From an uncultured Lacibacter sp. (GTDB lineage Bacteria; Bacteroidota; Bacteroidia; Chitinophagales; Chitinophagaceae), in NCBI RefSeq assembly GCF_946479605.1, contig NZ_CAMLGT010000196.1:1-7220 (forward strand): a DNA stretch of 7,220 nucleotides. Direction: 5' to 3'. Of this stretch, positions 1-5,637 are shown piece after piece. The stretch's first letter is position 1. Each line of letters starts with the position of its first letter. The notes under the pieces were generated by a model that did no database searches, was not told the origin of the DNA, and worked only from the letters and a program-made list of their open reading frames with translations. Position numbers and translations under genes: made by a program.

Positions 1-300
1 GGTTTGTGGTATTATACAAAACTTATGGGCAATCCCGATGTGGATGTACGGAAAGCAAACAACCAGGCCTTAACCGGATTTATCCTCGGCTTGTTCAGCA
101 TCACCATCTTACCATTGCTGGCTATACCCGGTTTTTTCCTGTCTAACGCTGCGTTAAACAAGGAGGAGATCGCTCCGGGAACCTTGCAAGGTAGTAGTTT
201 GTCCTTTGCAAAGATCGGCCGCATCCTCAGCATTGTGGGCTTTGTGTTATTGCTCTTATACATCGTGTACATTGCTGTGATGCTGGGCATTTATGCCTGA
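1..300 (+). CDS. Small two-helix membrane protein, DUF4190-like, 5' end outside window
   Basis: The reading frame is open from base 1 and ends with TGA at 298-300, so the gene probably begins upstream. A TTG at position 4 could serve as start but nothing favours it. The visible ~99 residues have a polar start (NPDVDVRKANNQA), a hydrophobic segment (TGFILGLFSITILPLLAIPGFFL), a polar middle rich in small residues, and a second hydrophobic segment near the C-terminus (ILSIVGFVLLLLYIVYIAVML). Two helices around a short loop, with a polar segment ahead of the first, resemble the DUF4190 family of small bacterial membrane proteins, whose function is unknown. The match is by general pattern only, so family confidence is low; a membrane protein is well supported. 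It converges on pepT with a 29-bp gap. Confidence 0.6.
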   Translation, partial: GLWYYTKLMGNPDVDVRKANNQALTGFILGLFSITILPLLAIPGFFLSNAALNKEEIAPGTLQGSSLSFAKIGRILSIVGFVLLLLYIVYIAVMLGIYA

Positions 301-308
301 TGATGCTG

Positions 309-340
309 AAGCAAGTGCAGAAATTACACTCAGCTTTTTT
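309..340 (+). terminator. Probable intrinsic terminator after the first gene
   Basis: AAGC (309-312) and AGTG (314-317) can pair with CACT (327-330) and GCTT (333-336), giving an imperfect 8-bp stem with a 1/2-nt internal loop and a 9-nt loop. It is followed by a T-rich run (335-340). It lies just past the TGA at 298-300 and overlaps the last codons of pepT on the other strand. The stem is weak, so this is a moderate call. Confidence 0.4.
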
Positions 341-1577
341 CTTCCCACACTTTCACCAGTTCAACAAGCATGTTGGTGCTTTGTTCCATATCATCCACAG
401 CAATCCATTCATGTTTGCTGTGAATGGCCTGCATACCTGTAAACAGGTTGGGACAAGGCAACCCCATATAACTTAACCGGCTGCCATCGGTACCGCCACG
501 TATTGGTTCTTTTACAACCGTGAGGCCGCAACGCTTGTAGGCTTCTTCGGCATGCGCCACAATTGCGGGATGCTCATCCAGCACCTGTTTCATATTGCGG
601 TATTGATCTTTTACAATAAACTCCATTGTGCAGCCTGCATAATTTGCCATTACAGTTTCTGCAATGGTTTTTAATCTTGCCTGGTGCTGAGCTAAACCTT
701 CCACTGTAAAATCTCTTACAATAAAATCAATGGTTGCTTTCTCTGCAATACCGTTCATTGATACGGGATGAACAAAACCCTGCCGTTTATCTGTTGTTTC
801 AGGACTCCACTCGTTCTTTGGTAAAGCCGTGAGTATTTCGCCGGCAATCTTTAATGCATTCACCATTACACCTTTGGCATATCCCGGGTGGGCACTGATG
901 CCATGTACTATGATCTTTACCCCATCTGCACTGAACGTTTCATCTTCCAATGTACCAAGCTCACCACCATCCAAGGTATAAGCTACTGTTGCTCCCAGTT
1001 TTTGCAGATCAACCTTATCCGTTCCTTTGCCCACTTCTTCATCGGGTGTAAACAACAATTTAATGTCGCCATGTTTCACTTCGGGATGCTGAATAAGATA
1101 GGCAGCCATACTCATAATAATGGCAACACCTGCTTTATCATCGGCACCAAGTAATGTATTTCCACTGGCAGTAATAATATCTTTCCCGATATGCTGCTTG
1201 AGGTATTCGTATTTGGCTGTGCTGATAATTTGTGCAGGATCATCGGGCAGTATAATATCTGATCCGTCATAATTTTTATGCAGCAAAGGTTTTACACCTG
1301 TGCCGCTGCAATCCGGGGCAGTATCAACATGGCTGCAAAAACAAACAACCGGAACCTCTTTATTGCTTGTAGCCGGAATTGTAGCATACACATAACCGTA
1401 AGCATCCATCTCAGCATCTGTAATACCCATTGCCTGCAGCTCTTCCACCAGTAATACCGACAGGTCCTTTTGCTTCTCAGTTGTGGGCGAAGTGGTACTT
1501 TCAGGATCGCTTTGTGTATCTACCTGTACATAACGCATTAACCGTTCAGCTGTTCCGTATTTGTTTTCTATTGCCAT
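330..1577 (-). CDS. pepT: Peptidase T (tripeptide aminopeptidase), M20B family
   Basis: PepT is a cytoplasmic di-zinc metallopeptidase that removes the N-terminal residue from tripeptides, finishing the breakdown of imported or recycled peptides. The translation has the full M20B pattern. CSHVDTAPD holds zinc ligand H83 and D85; LLGADDKAG holds bridging D146; FTPDEEVG holds general base E180 and E181; YTLDGGELG holds D203; GMQAIHSKHEW holds the last ligand H386. RGGTDGSRLSYMGLPCPNLF (360-379) is also typical. Residues ~210-320 match the dimerisation (lid) domain, with HGISAHPGYAKG. I place the start at the ATG whose first base is 1577 (MAIENKYG), giving 415 residues, close to the usual ~410. 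An upstream in-frame ATG at 1643 would add 22 unrelated residues and overlap the divergent gene. All catalytic residues are present, so it should be active. Confidence 0.96.
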   Translation of the reverse strand: MAIENKYGTAERLMRYVQVDTQSDPESTTSPTTEKQKDLSVLLVEELQAMGITDAEMDAYGYVYATIPATSNKEVPVVCFCSHVDTAPDCSGTGVKPLLHKNYDGSDIILPDDPAQIISTAKYEYLKQHIGKDIITASGNTLLGADDKAGVAIIMSMAAYLIQHPEVKHGDIKLLFTPDEEVGKGTDKVDLQKLGATVAYTLDGGELGTLEDETFSADGVKIIVHGISAHPGYAKGVMVNALKIAGEILTALPKNEWSPETTDKRQGFVHPVSMNGIAEKATIDFIVRDFTVEGLAQHQARLKTIAETVMANYAGCTMEFIVKDQYRNMKQVLDEHPAIVAHAEEAYKRCGLTVVKEPIRGGTDGSRLSYMGLPCPNLFTGMQAIHSKHEWIAVDDMEQSTNMLVELVKVWEEKS

Positions 1578-1590
1578 ACACTTATTTTTG
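1561..1590 (+). promoter_or_regulatory. Bacteroidota-type promoter for the CPBP protease gene
   Basis: TTG at 1561-1563, a 19-nt spacer, then TATTTTTG at 1583-1590 match the Bacteroidota housekeeping consensus (TTG, 17-23 nt, TAnnTTTG) at every defined position. Transcription would begin around 1596-1598, leaving a leader of about 40 nt before the ATG at 1638. The -33 element lies inside the pepT coding start, so the two divergent genes share overlapping control DNA. No comparably good promoter was seen for pepT on the other strand. Confidence 0.65.
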
Positions 1591-1637
1591 AAAATGTAAA
1601 ATAACAGTGTTTCGGCACGCATACCAAAACCTATACA

Positions 1638-2483
1638 ATGCATTCATCTCCCATCATCCGCCATGGCTGGCTGCGGGTACTTCTTTTCCTGATTGGTTAT
1701 ATGCTCCTGATCTTTTTCGGGAGTACGCTTATTGACTTTTTAGTGGTGCTTGCCGGGCTTGAAACAACAACTGAAACTCTTTTCTACAGCAGCATTACAC
1801 TCAACTTCATTATTGCGTTTGCCACGGTTTCACTTTTCAGAAGCCTGTTCGACCGCAAATCGCTCAGCAGTCTTGGACTTACATGGAAAGGTTTTGGAAG
1901 AGAAAGGGCTGCCGGGATTCTTACCGGTATCCTGCTGCTGTCGTTAATGGCCGTAGTATTATGGTTCATGAAATTGCTCGATTGGTTTGTGGCCGATGTT
2001 GACGCCGGTTCATTTCTTATTGCAACCATTATGCTGGTGCTGGTAAGTTTATCGGAAGAACTTGTGTTTCGTGGTTATGTGCTCAATAACCTGATGCAAT
2101 CAATGCCCAGGGAAGCAGCCCTGTTTACATCAGCTGTTTTGTTTGCCGTATTCCACTCACTCAACCCCAACTTTAACCTGCTCGCCTTCATCAATATTTT
2201 TATTGCAGGCGTGTTGCTCGGAGTAAACTATATCTATACCCGCAATCTTTGGTTTGCCATCTTCTTTCATTTCAGCTGGAATTTTTTCCAGGGACCGGTG
2301 CTTGGGTTTGAAGTAAGCGGACTCTCCTTGCCATCGTTACTTGATCAGAATCTGAAAGGCTCTGTTTTACTTACCGGAGGTGCTTTTGGTTTAGAAGCAT
2401 CGTGGCTCACCACATTTACTACAAGTCTTATGACCATTATTCTGTTCTTTTTGTTTCAACGTAAATACAGCAACGTTGAATAA
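1638..2483 (+). CDS. CPBP-family intramembrane glutamic/metalloprotease (Abi/Rce1-like)
   Basis: This 281-residue polytopic membrane protein carries the three signature motifs of the CPBP (CaaX protease and bacteriocin-processing, ABI, Rce1-like) family. EExxxR is SEELVFRGY (E140, E141, R145); FxxxH is FAVFHSLNP (F169, H173); HxxxN is HFSWNFF (H211, N215). These residues form the active site within the membrane in characterised members. Hydrophobic segments lie at about 12-38, 50-68, 92-113, 125-140, 162-175, 181-199, 203-218 and 255-273. Some bacterial members process peptides or give bacteriocin self-immunity, but most have no known substrate, and nothing next to this gene (no bacteriocin precursor or ABC exporter) points to one. 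The start at 1638 has a well-placed promoter and gives a normal family length. It is divergent from pepT and 67 bp upstream of the next gene. Confidence 0.9.
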   Translation: MHSSPIIRHGWLRVLLFLIGYMLLIFFGSTLIDFLVVLAGLETTTETLFYSSITLNFIIAFATVSLFRSLFDRKSLSSLGLTWKGFGRERAAGILTGILLLSLMAVVLWFMKLLDWFVADVDAGSFLIATIMLVLVSLSEELVFRGYVLNNLMQSMPREAALFTSAVLFAVFHSLNPNFNLLAFINIFIAGVLLGVNYIYTRNLWFAIFFHFSWNFFQGPVLGFEVSGLSLPSLLDQNLKGSVLLTGGAFGLEASWLTTFTTSLMTIILFFLFQRKYSNVE

Positions 2484-2487
2484 ATGT

Positions 2488-2508
2488 GCATTCACAATTT
2501 GCGAATGC
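2488..2508 (+). other. Weak hairpin after the CPBP gene
   Basis: GCATTC (2488-2493) and GAATGC (2503-2508) form a 6-bp inverted repeat with a 9-nt loop, starting five bases after the CPBP stop codon. There is no adjacent run of T, so it is not a standard intrinsic terminator. It might attenuate readthrough or stabilise the mRNA 3' end, or it may be chance. Confidence 0.25.
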
Positions 2509-2529
2509 TGAACAGAATTTCTACTTTAC
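2499..2529 (+). promoter_or_regulatory. Possible promoter for the membrane protein gene at 2551
   Basis: TTG at 2499-2501, a 20-nt spacer and TACTTTAC at 2522-2529 match the Bacteroidota consensus in spacing and in four of the six defined -7 bases (TA and TT, but AC for the final TG). It sits about 20 nt ahead of the ATG at 2551. The imperfect -7 element makes this tentative; the gene could also be read through from the CPBP gene 67 bp upstream. Confidence 0.3.
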
Positions 2530-2550
2530 TTCTTCACTAAATCAATAAAC

Positions 2551-3096
2551 ATGAAGAAGATCCTTATTGGCGGCCTTGTTGGCGGCATTTTGCTTTTTGC
2601 ATGGCAAACCATTTCTTATGCAGTTGCTAATCTTCATGACAAAGGACAGGCTTACACAGCTAAACAAGACACGATCCTTCAATTCCTGAACAATTCCGGG
2701 CTGGAAGAAGGCACTTATTTTATGCCCCGTCTTCAAAACGAAAACTCATCAGAAGAGATGGAAAAATTTATGAAAGAAGTTGATGGTAAGCCCTGGGCCC
2801 AGCTTAGTTATTACAAAGCATGGAAAATGAATATGGGAATGAATATGGCAAGAGGCGCATTGACCAACATCATTATTGTTTGCCTGCTTGCCTGGATATT
2901 CTCAAAGATGACGGCACAAGGCTTCGGCACTTATTTTATTGCCAGCGTATTTATTGGTATCATTTGCTTTGCCAATGGCCCATATACAGGCCATATCTGG
3001 TATCCCAAACATGATATCAATGCCTACTTAATGGATGCGCTGGTAAGCTGGGGACTGGTTGGAGTTTGGCTGGGCTGGTGGATGAGTAAAAAGTAG
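2551..3096 (+). CDS. Uncharacterised membrane protein with four predicted helices
   Basis: I do not recognise a named family with confidence. The 181-residue product starts with a hydrophobic segment with glycine repeats (MKKILIGGLVGGILLFAWQT, to about 27). This is probably a membrane anchor rather than a cleaved signal, as no clean signal-peptidase site follows. A polar stretch (~28-100) contains GLEEGTYFMPR, an acidic patch (ENSSEEMEKFMKEVDG) and a Met/Asn-rich KMNMGMNMARG. Three more helices follow (~102-119, 125-143, 158-177), with NGPYTGHIWYPKHDINAYL (142-160) between the last two. The layout suggests one anchor, a ~75-residue extramembrane domain and a C-terminal three-helix bundle. My recollection is that similar short 'GGLVGG...W..xS' proteins occur across Bacteroidota and Proteobacteria without an assigned role. 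It lies downstream of the CPBP protease on the same strand and ends before a strong terminator. Confidence 0.8.
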   Translation: MKKILIGGLVGGILLFAWQTISYAVANLHDKGQAYTAKQDTILQFLNNSGLEEGTYFMPRLQNENSSEEMEKFMKEVDGKPWAQLSYYKAWKMNMGMNMARGALTNIIIVCLLAWIFSKMTAQGFGTYFIASVFIGIICFANGPYTGHIWYPKHDINAYLMDALVSWGLVGVWLGWWMSKK

Positions 3097-3131
3097 ATAG
3101 CCAGTAGTTATTAGTATTTAGTCATAAATGC

Positions 3132-3168
3132 AAAAGTCCACAGGCGAATAAATCAGCTGTGGACTTTT
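3132..3168. terminator. Bidirectional intrinsic terminator
   Basis: AAAAGTCCACAG (3132-3143) and CTGTGGACTTTT (3157-3168) form a perfect 12-bp stem around a 13-nt loop. The A-rich left arm and T-rich right arm (TTTTT at 3165-3169) provide a U-tract on both strands. The hairpin sits between converging genes, the membrane protein ending at 3096 and the FKBP gene ending at 3198, and can stop transcription from either side. Confidence 0.88.
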
Positions 3169-3197
3169 TACTATCGATTAATTACTATCGGCTATAA

Positions 3198-3650
3198 TTA
3201 AGGAACAATGATCAATCCTTTTGCATCAATCTCCACCATTTCAATATCAAACACCAGCTCTTTACCTGCCAGCATGTGATTAGCATCGAGCACCACCACA
3301 TCTTCTCTTACTTCGGTAATGGTTACAGGAAACTGCTGACCTGCGCTGTTATTCATCATTAACTGCATACCAATTTCCGGCTCCATATCATCAGGAAAAT
3401 TTGAACGGGGAAAATCAATGATCATTTGCTCATTACGTTCGCCATACGCTTCCTCTGGCGAAATGTTAATTGTTTTTTTATCACCCACGGCCATACCCAC
3501 AACTGCATCGTCAAAACCTTTGATCATCATACCGGCACCCACTTCAAACTCAAGCGGTTCACGACCTGCACTTGAATCAAACTGCTCACCTGTTAGCAAT
3601 GTACCAGTGTAATGCACACGTACGGTATCCCCTTTTTTAGCTTGTTGCAT
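3198..3650 (-). CDS. FKBP-type peptidyl-prolyl cis-trans isomerase, SlyD-like
   Basis: This 150-residue protein should catalyse proline cis-trans isomerisation and act as a folding helper, probably in the cytoplasm because no signal peptide is visible. The FKBP fold is split as in SlyD. The N-terminal part (1-70) has VRVHYTGTLLTGEQFDSS (Y14, F24, D25) and MIKGFDDAVVGMAVGDKK (42-59). An insert-in-flap chaperone domain (~71-122) follows, with YGERNEQMI at its start. The return segment LDANHMLAGKELVFDIEMVEI (121-141) is the SlyD-type NH-LAGK motif. The histidine/cysteine-rich metal-binding tail of E. coli SlyD (196 residues) is absent, which is normal for short SlyD-like proteins, so I do not assign the name slyD. 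The ATG at 3650 is supported by a well-placed promoter about 17 nt upstream. Confidence 0.94.
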   Translation of the reverse strand: MQQAKKGDTVRVHYTGTLLTGEQFDSSAGREPLEFEVGAGMMIKGFDDAVVGMAVGDKKTINISPEEAYGERNEQMIIDFPRSNFPDDMEPEIGMQLMMNNSAGQQFPVTITEVREDVVVLDANHMLAGKELVFDIEMVEIDAKGLIIVP

Positions 3651-3666
3651 ATTTTATAATTTGGGG

Positions 3667-3697
3667 CAAAATTACTGGCAAATGCCAGCCCTGCCAA
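3667..3697 (-). promoter_or_regulatory. Bacteroidota-type promoter of the FKBP gene
   Basis: Read on the minus strand, TTG (3697-3695), a 20-nt spacer and TAATTTTG (3674-3667) match the Bacteroidota promoter consensus completely. Transcription should start around 3660, giving a leader of about 10 nt before the ATG at 3650. The spacer contains a palindrome, listed separately. Confidence 0.7.
3675..3688. promoter_or_regulatory. Palindrome in the FKBP promoter spacer, possible operator
   Basis: CTGGCA (3675-3680), AA, TGCCAG (3683-3688) is a perfect 6+6 inverted repeat directly beside the -7 box and within the spacer of the FKBP promoter. A further TGCCA lies at 3692-3696 (ctgccaata), overlapping the -33 element, so the TGCCA core recurs on the same strand. 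A bound dimeric protein here would block RNA polymerase. No regulator is known from the sequence, and a 12-base palindrome can occur by chance. Confidence 0.3.
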
Positions 3698-3724
3698 TAA
3701 ATTTTTTATACGGTACTATTTCCG

Positions 3725-3732
3725 CAACTTTG
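3725..3732 (+). promoter_or_regulatory. Candidate -7 element for the NamZ-like gene
   Basis: CAACTTTG differs from TAnnTTTG at one position and lies 18 nt ahead of the ATG at 3751. There is no TTG at the expected distance, only a T-rich stretch (3702-3707), so the promoter is tentative. Its position does favour the ATG at 3751 over starts further upstream. Confidence 0.35.
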
Positions 3733-3750
3733 AACCACAAACCATCAGGA

Positions 3751-5019
3751 ATGAAACATTTACTTCTTTTACTGGCCCTCAGTACTGTATTATTTGCTGA
3801 TGCGCAACAAAAGAAACACACCCGCTCAGGATACAACCGTGGCTCCATCAAAAACAGGCTGTTTCAAACAGGTGCTGAAAATCTGCCGCAATATATTGAC
3901 TTGCTGCGTGGAAAAACTGTTGCTGTATTTGCCAACCAAACATCAATTGTTGGCAAAAGCCATCTTGTTGATACGTTGCGGAAGCTTGGCGTGAACATCA
4001 AAGTAATTTTCGGACCGGAACATGGTTTTCGTGGCACTGCTGATGCAGGCGAAAAGATCGGCAATTACAAGGATGAGAAAACAGGCATTCCTGTTGTGTC
4101 GCTTTACGGCAGCAAACGCAAACCATCAAAAGAAGATCTTGCAGGTGTTGATGTGATGTTGTTTGATATACAGGATGTGGGTGTACGTTTTTACACATAC
4201 ATCTCTTCACTGGAATATTATATTGAAGCTGCACTTGAATTTGGCAAACACCTGATTGTACTGGATCGTCCAAATCCAAACGGGCATTATGTTGATGGCC
4301 CTGTGCTGGAAGCACCTTATAAATCATTTGTAGGCATGCAGCCAATTCCAATCGTATACGGCATGACCATTGGCGAATATGCACAAATGATCTATGATGA
4401 AGAATGGCTTGATCCGAAATTATATGAAATTGCAGGCAGGCATGGCAAATTTGAATTAACGGTTATTCCCTGTAACAATTATACACATACAACGAAATAC
4501 GAATTACCTGTAAAGCCTTCGCCCAACCTACCAAACATCCAATCGATCCTCCTTTACCCTTCCACTTGTTTTTTTGAAGGAACAGTGTTGAGTGAAGGAA
4601 GAGGCACCAACAAACAATTCCAGATCTTTGGTCATCCTTCTTTACCAAAATCACTTACATCTTTTACTCCACGCAGCATGGATGGTGCAAAAAATCCAAA
4701 ACTGCTTGATCAGCTTTGTTATGGATGGGATCTTAGCGGCACAAAAGATGCGGTGGAAAAAACGGTGAGTAATAAAGTACAGATCAAGTGGCTGCTGGAG
4801 GCATACAAACTTTTCCCTGAAAAAGATAAATTCTTTATTGCACCAGCAAGTAAGAAACCTGAAGACTTTTTCTTCAACAAACTTGCAGGTAACAGCACAT
4901 TGATGCAACAGATCAAAGACGGAAAAAGTGAAGATGATATCCGTAAAAGCTGGGAACCTGCATTAAAGAAGTTTAAAGAGATCAGGAAGAAATACCTGAT
5001 CTATAAAGATTTTGAATAA
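3751..5019 (+). CDS. namZ: Exported DUF1343 protein, exo-beta-N-acetylmuramidase NamZ-like
   Basis: Members of DUF1343 (YbbC/NamZ) remove terminal N-acetylmuramic acid from the non-reducing ends of peptidoglycan fragments, a step in wall recycling and in use of foreign wall material. From the ATG at 3751 the protein has 422 residues, starting with a type I signal peptide (MKHLLLLLALSTVLFADA, likely cut after A18), so it should be periplasmic. The N-terminal Rossmann-like domain (~45-255) shows VAVFANQTS, VIFGPEHGFRG (E90 in GPEHG, the likely catalytic glutamate by family comparison), DVMLFDIQDVGVRFYTYIS, LDRPNPNG, DGPVLE and PIPIVYGMTIGEYA. The C-terminal domain (~260-422) has the family motifs LLYPSTCFFEGTVLSEGRGT and FFNKLAGN, ending in a helix with IRKSWEPALKKFKEIRKKYL. 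The frame is open upstream to 3661, but a start there would bury the signal peptide. Pyrophosphatase follows after 30 bp, probably co-transcribed. Confidence 0.92.
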   Translation: MKHLLLLLALSTVLFADAQQKKHTRSGYNRGSIKNRLFQTGAENLPQYIDLLRGKTVAVFANQTSIVGKSHLVDTLRKLGVNIKVIFGPEHGFRGTADAGEKIGNYKDEKTGIPVVSLYGSKRKPSKEDLAGVDVMLFDIQDVGVRFYTYISSLEYYIEAALEFGKHLIVLDRPNPNGHYVDGPVLEAPYKSFVGMQPIPIVYGMTIGEYAQMIYDEEWLDPKLYEIAGRHGKFELTVIPCNNYTHTTKYELPVKPSPNLPNIQSILLYPSTCFFEGTVLSEGRGTNKQFQIFGHPSLPKSLTSFTPRSMDGAKNPKLLDQLCYGWDLSGTKDAVEKTVSNKVQIKWLLEAYKLFPEKDKFFIAPASKKPEDFFFNKLAGNSTLMQQIKDGKSEDDIRKSWEPALKKFKEIRKKYLIYKDFE

Positions 5020-5049
5020 TTATTTTTCTATCATCAGCAACAATAAACA

Positions 5050-5598
5050 ATGATCACAGTACTTCACCCCTGGCATGGTGCGCATTACGGACAAACAGCA
5101 CCTGAGCGTGTAAATGCTTTAATTGAAATTTCGCAAGGCAGCCGCAGTAAATATGAAATAGATAAAGATACCGGCCTGTTAAAACTCGACCGGGTAATTT
5201 TTTCATCGTTCATTTATCCTGTTAACTACGGGTTTATTCCGCAAACATTAGGACAGGATGGCGATCCACTGGATATACTTGTCATCTGTTCACAATCCAT
5301 TCAACCTCTTTGTTTGGTTGAAGCAACAGTGATCGGCAACATGCAAATGATTGACCAGGGCGAACGTGATGACAAAATTATTGCTGTGGCAAGTAATGAC
5401 CCTACAGTAAAGCATATTAAAGACATAGATGAATTACCTGAACATTTCTTTCATGAACTGAAGCACTACTTTGAAGAATACAAAGTATTAGAAAATAAAG
5501 TGGTGGAGATCGATAATTTTCAGAACAAAGCAGAAGCTTACAGCATTATTGAAGAAGCCATTGACTATTATAAAGAAAAGTACAGGGAAAAAATTTAA
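5050..5598 (+). CDS. ppa: Inorganic pyrophosphatase, family I
   Basis: This soluble cytoplasmic enzyme hydrolyses pyrophosphate to two phosphates, pulling forward nucleic acid, protein and sugar-nucleotide synthesis. The 182-residue length is typical of bacterial family I. The signature DGDPLDI is present at 70-76 (D70, D72, D75). Other active-site residues also line up: E26, K34 and E36 in SRSKYEID, R48, Y56 and Y60 in YPVNYGFIP, D102, D107 and K109 in IDQGERDDKI, and Y144-K145. Nothing essential is missing, so it should be active. The ATG at 5050 gives the usual N-terminus (HPWH...APERVNALIEI). It lies 30 bp after the NamZ-like gene. A TATTTTTC at 5021-5028 resembles a -7 element but lacks a spaced TTG, so an independent promoter is possible but weak. 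A strong terminator follows the stop codon. Confidence 0.97.
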   Translation: MITVLHPWHGAHYGQTAPERVNALIEISQGSRSKYEIDKDTGLLKLDRVIFSSFIYPVNYGFIPQTLGQDGDPLDILVICSQSIQPLCLVEATVIGNMQMIDQGERDDKIIAVASNDPTVKHIKDIDELPEHFFHELKHYFEEYKVLENKVVEIDNFQNKAEAYSIIEEAIDYYKEKYREKI

Positions 5599-5600
5599 CC

Positions 5601-5635
5601 AAATAAAAAGCTGCCTTCACGGCAGCTTTTTATTT
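5601..5635. terminator. Bidirectional intrinsic terminator
   Basis: AAATAAAAAGCTGCC (5601-5615) and GGCAGCTTTTTATTT (5621-5635) form a perfect 15-bp stem with a 5-nt loop (TTCAC). The GC core is flanked by an A-tract and a T-tract, so it can act on both strands. It starts two bases after the ppa stop and ends two bases before the stop of the converging NlpC/P60 gene. Confidence 0.92.
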
Positions 5636-5637
5636 CA

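Noticed and set aside
1578..1643. Longer pepT starting at ATG 1643
   Set aside because: The extra 22 residues do not resemble the family, and the extension would overlap the divergent CPBP gene start and its promoter.
1638..2483. CPBP protein as part of a bacteriocin immunity or abortive-infection system
   Set aside because: No bacteriocin precursor, exporter, phage or other defence gene is adjacent; the family alone does not justify this role.
3168..3190. Direct repeat TTACTATCG at 3168-3176 and 3182-3190
   Set aside because: Only two 9-bp copies in an AT-rich spacer beside a terminator; too short to separate from a chance duplication.
3661..3750. In-frame upstream extension of the NamZ-like gene beginning at TTG 3661
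   Set aside because: It would place 30 unrelated residues ahead of a clear signal peptide and overlap the FKBP promoter; the ATG at 3751 fits better.
3998..4384. 128-residue open frame on the minus strand inside the NamZ-like gene
   Set aside because: Low-complexity composition rich in His, Gln and Cys, no recognisable motif, and full overlap with a well-supported gene.
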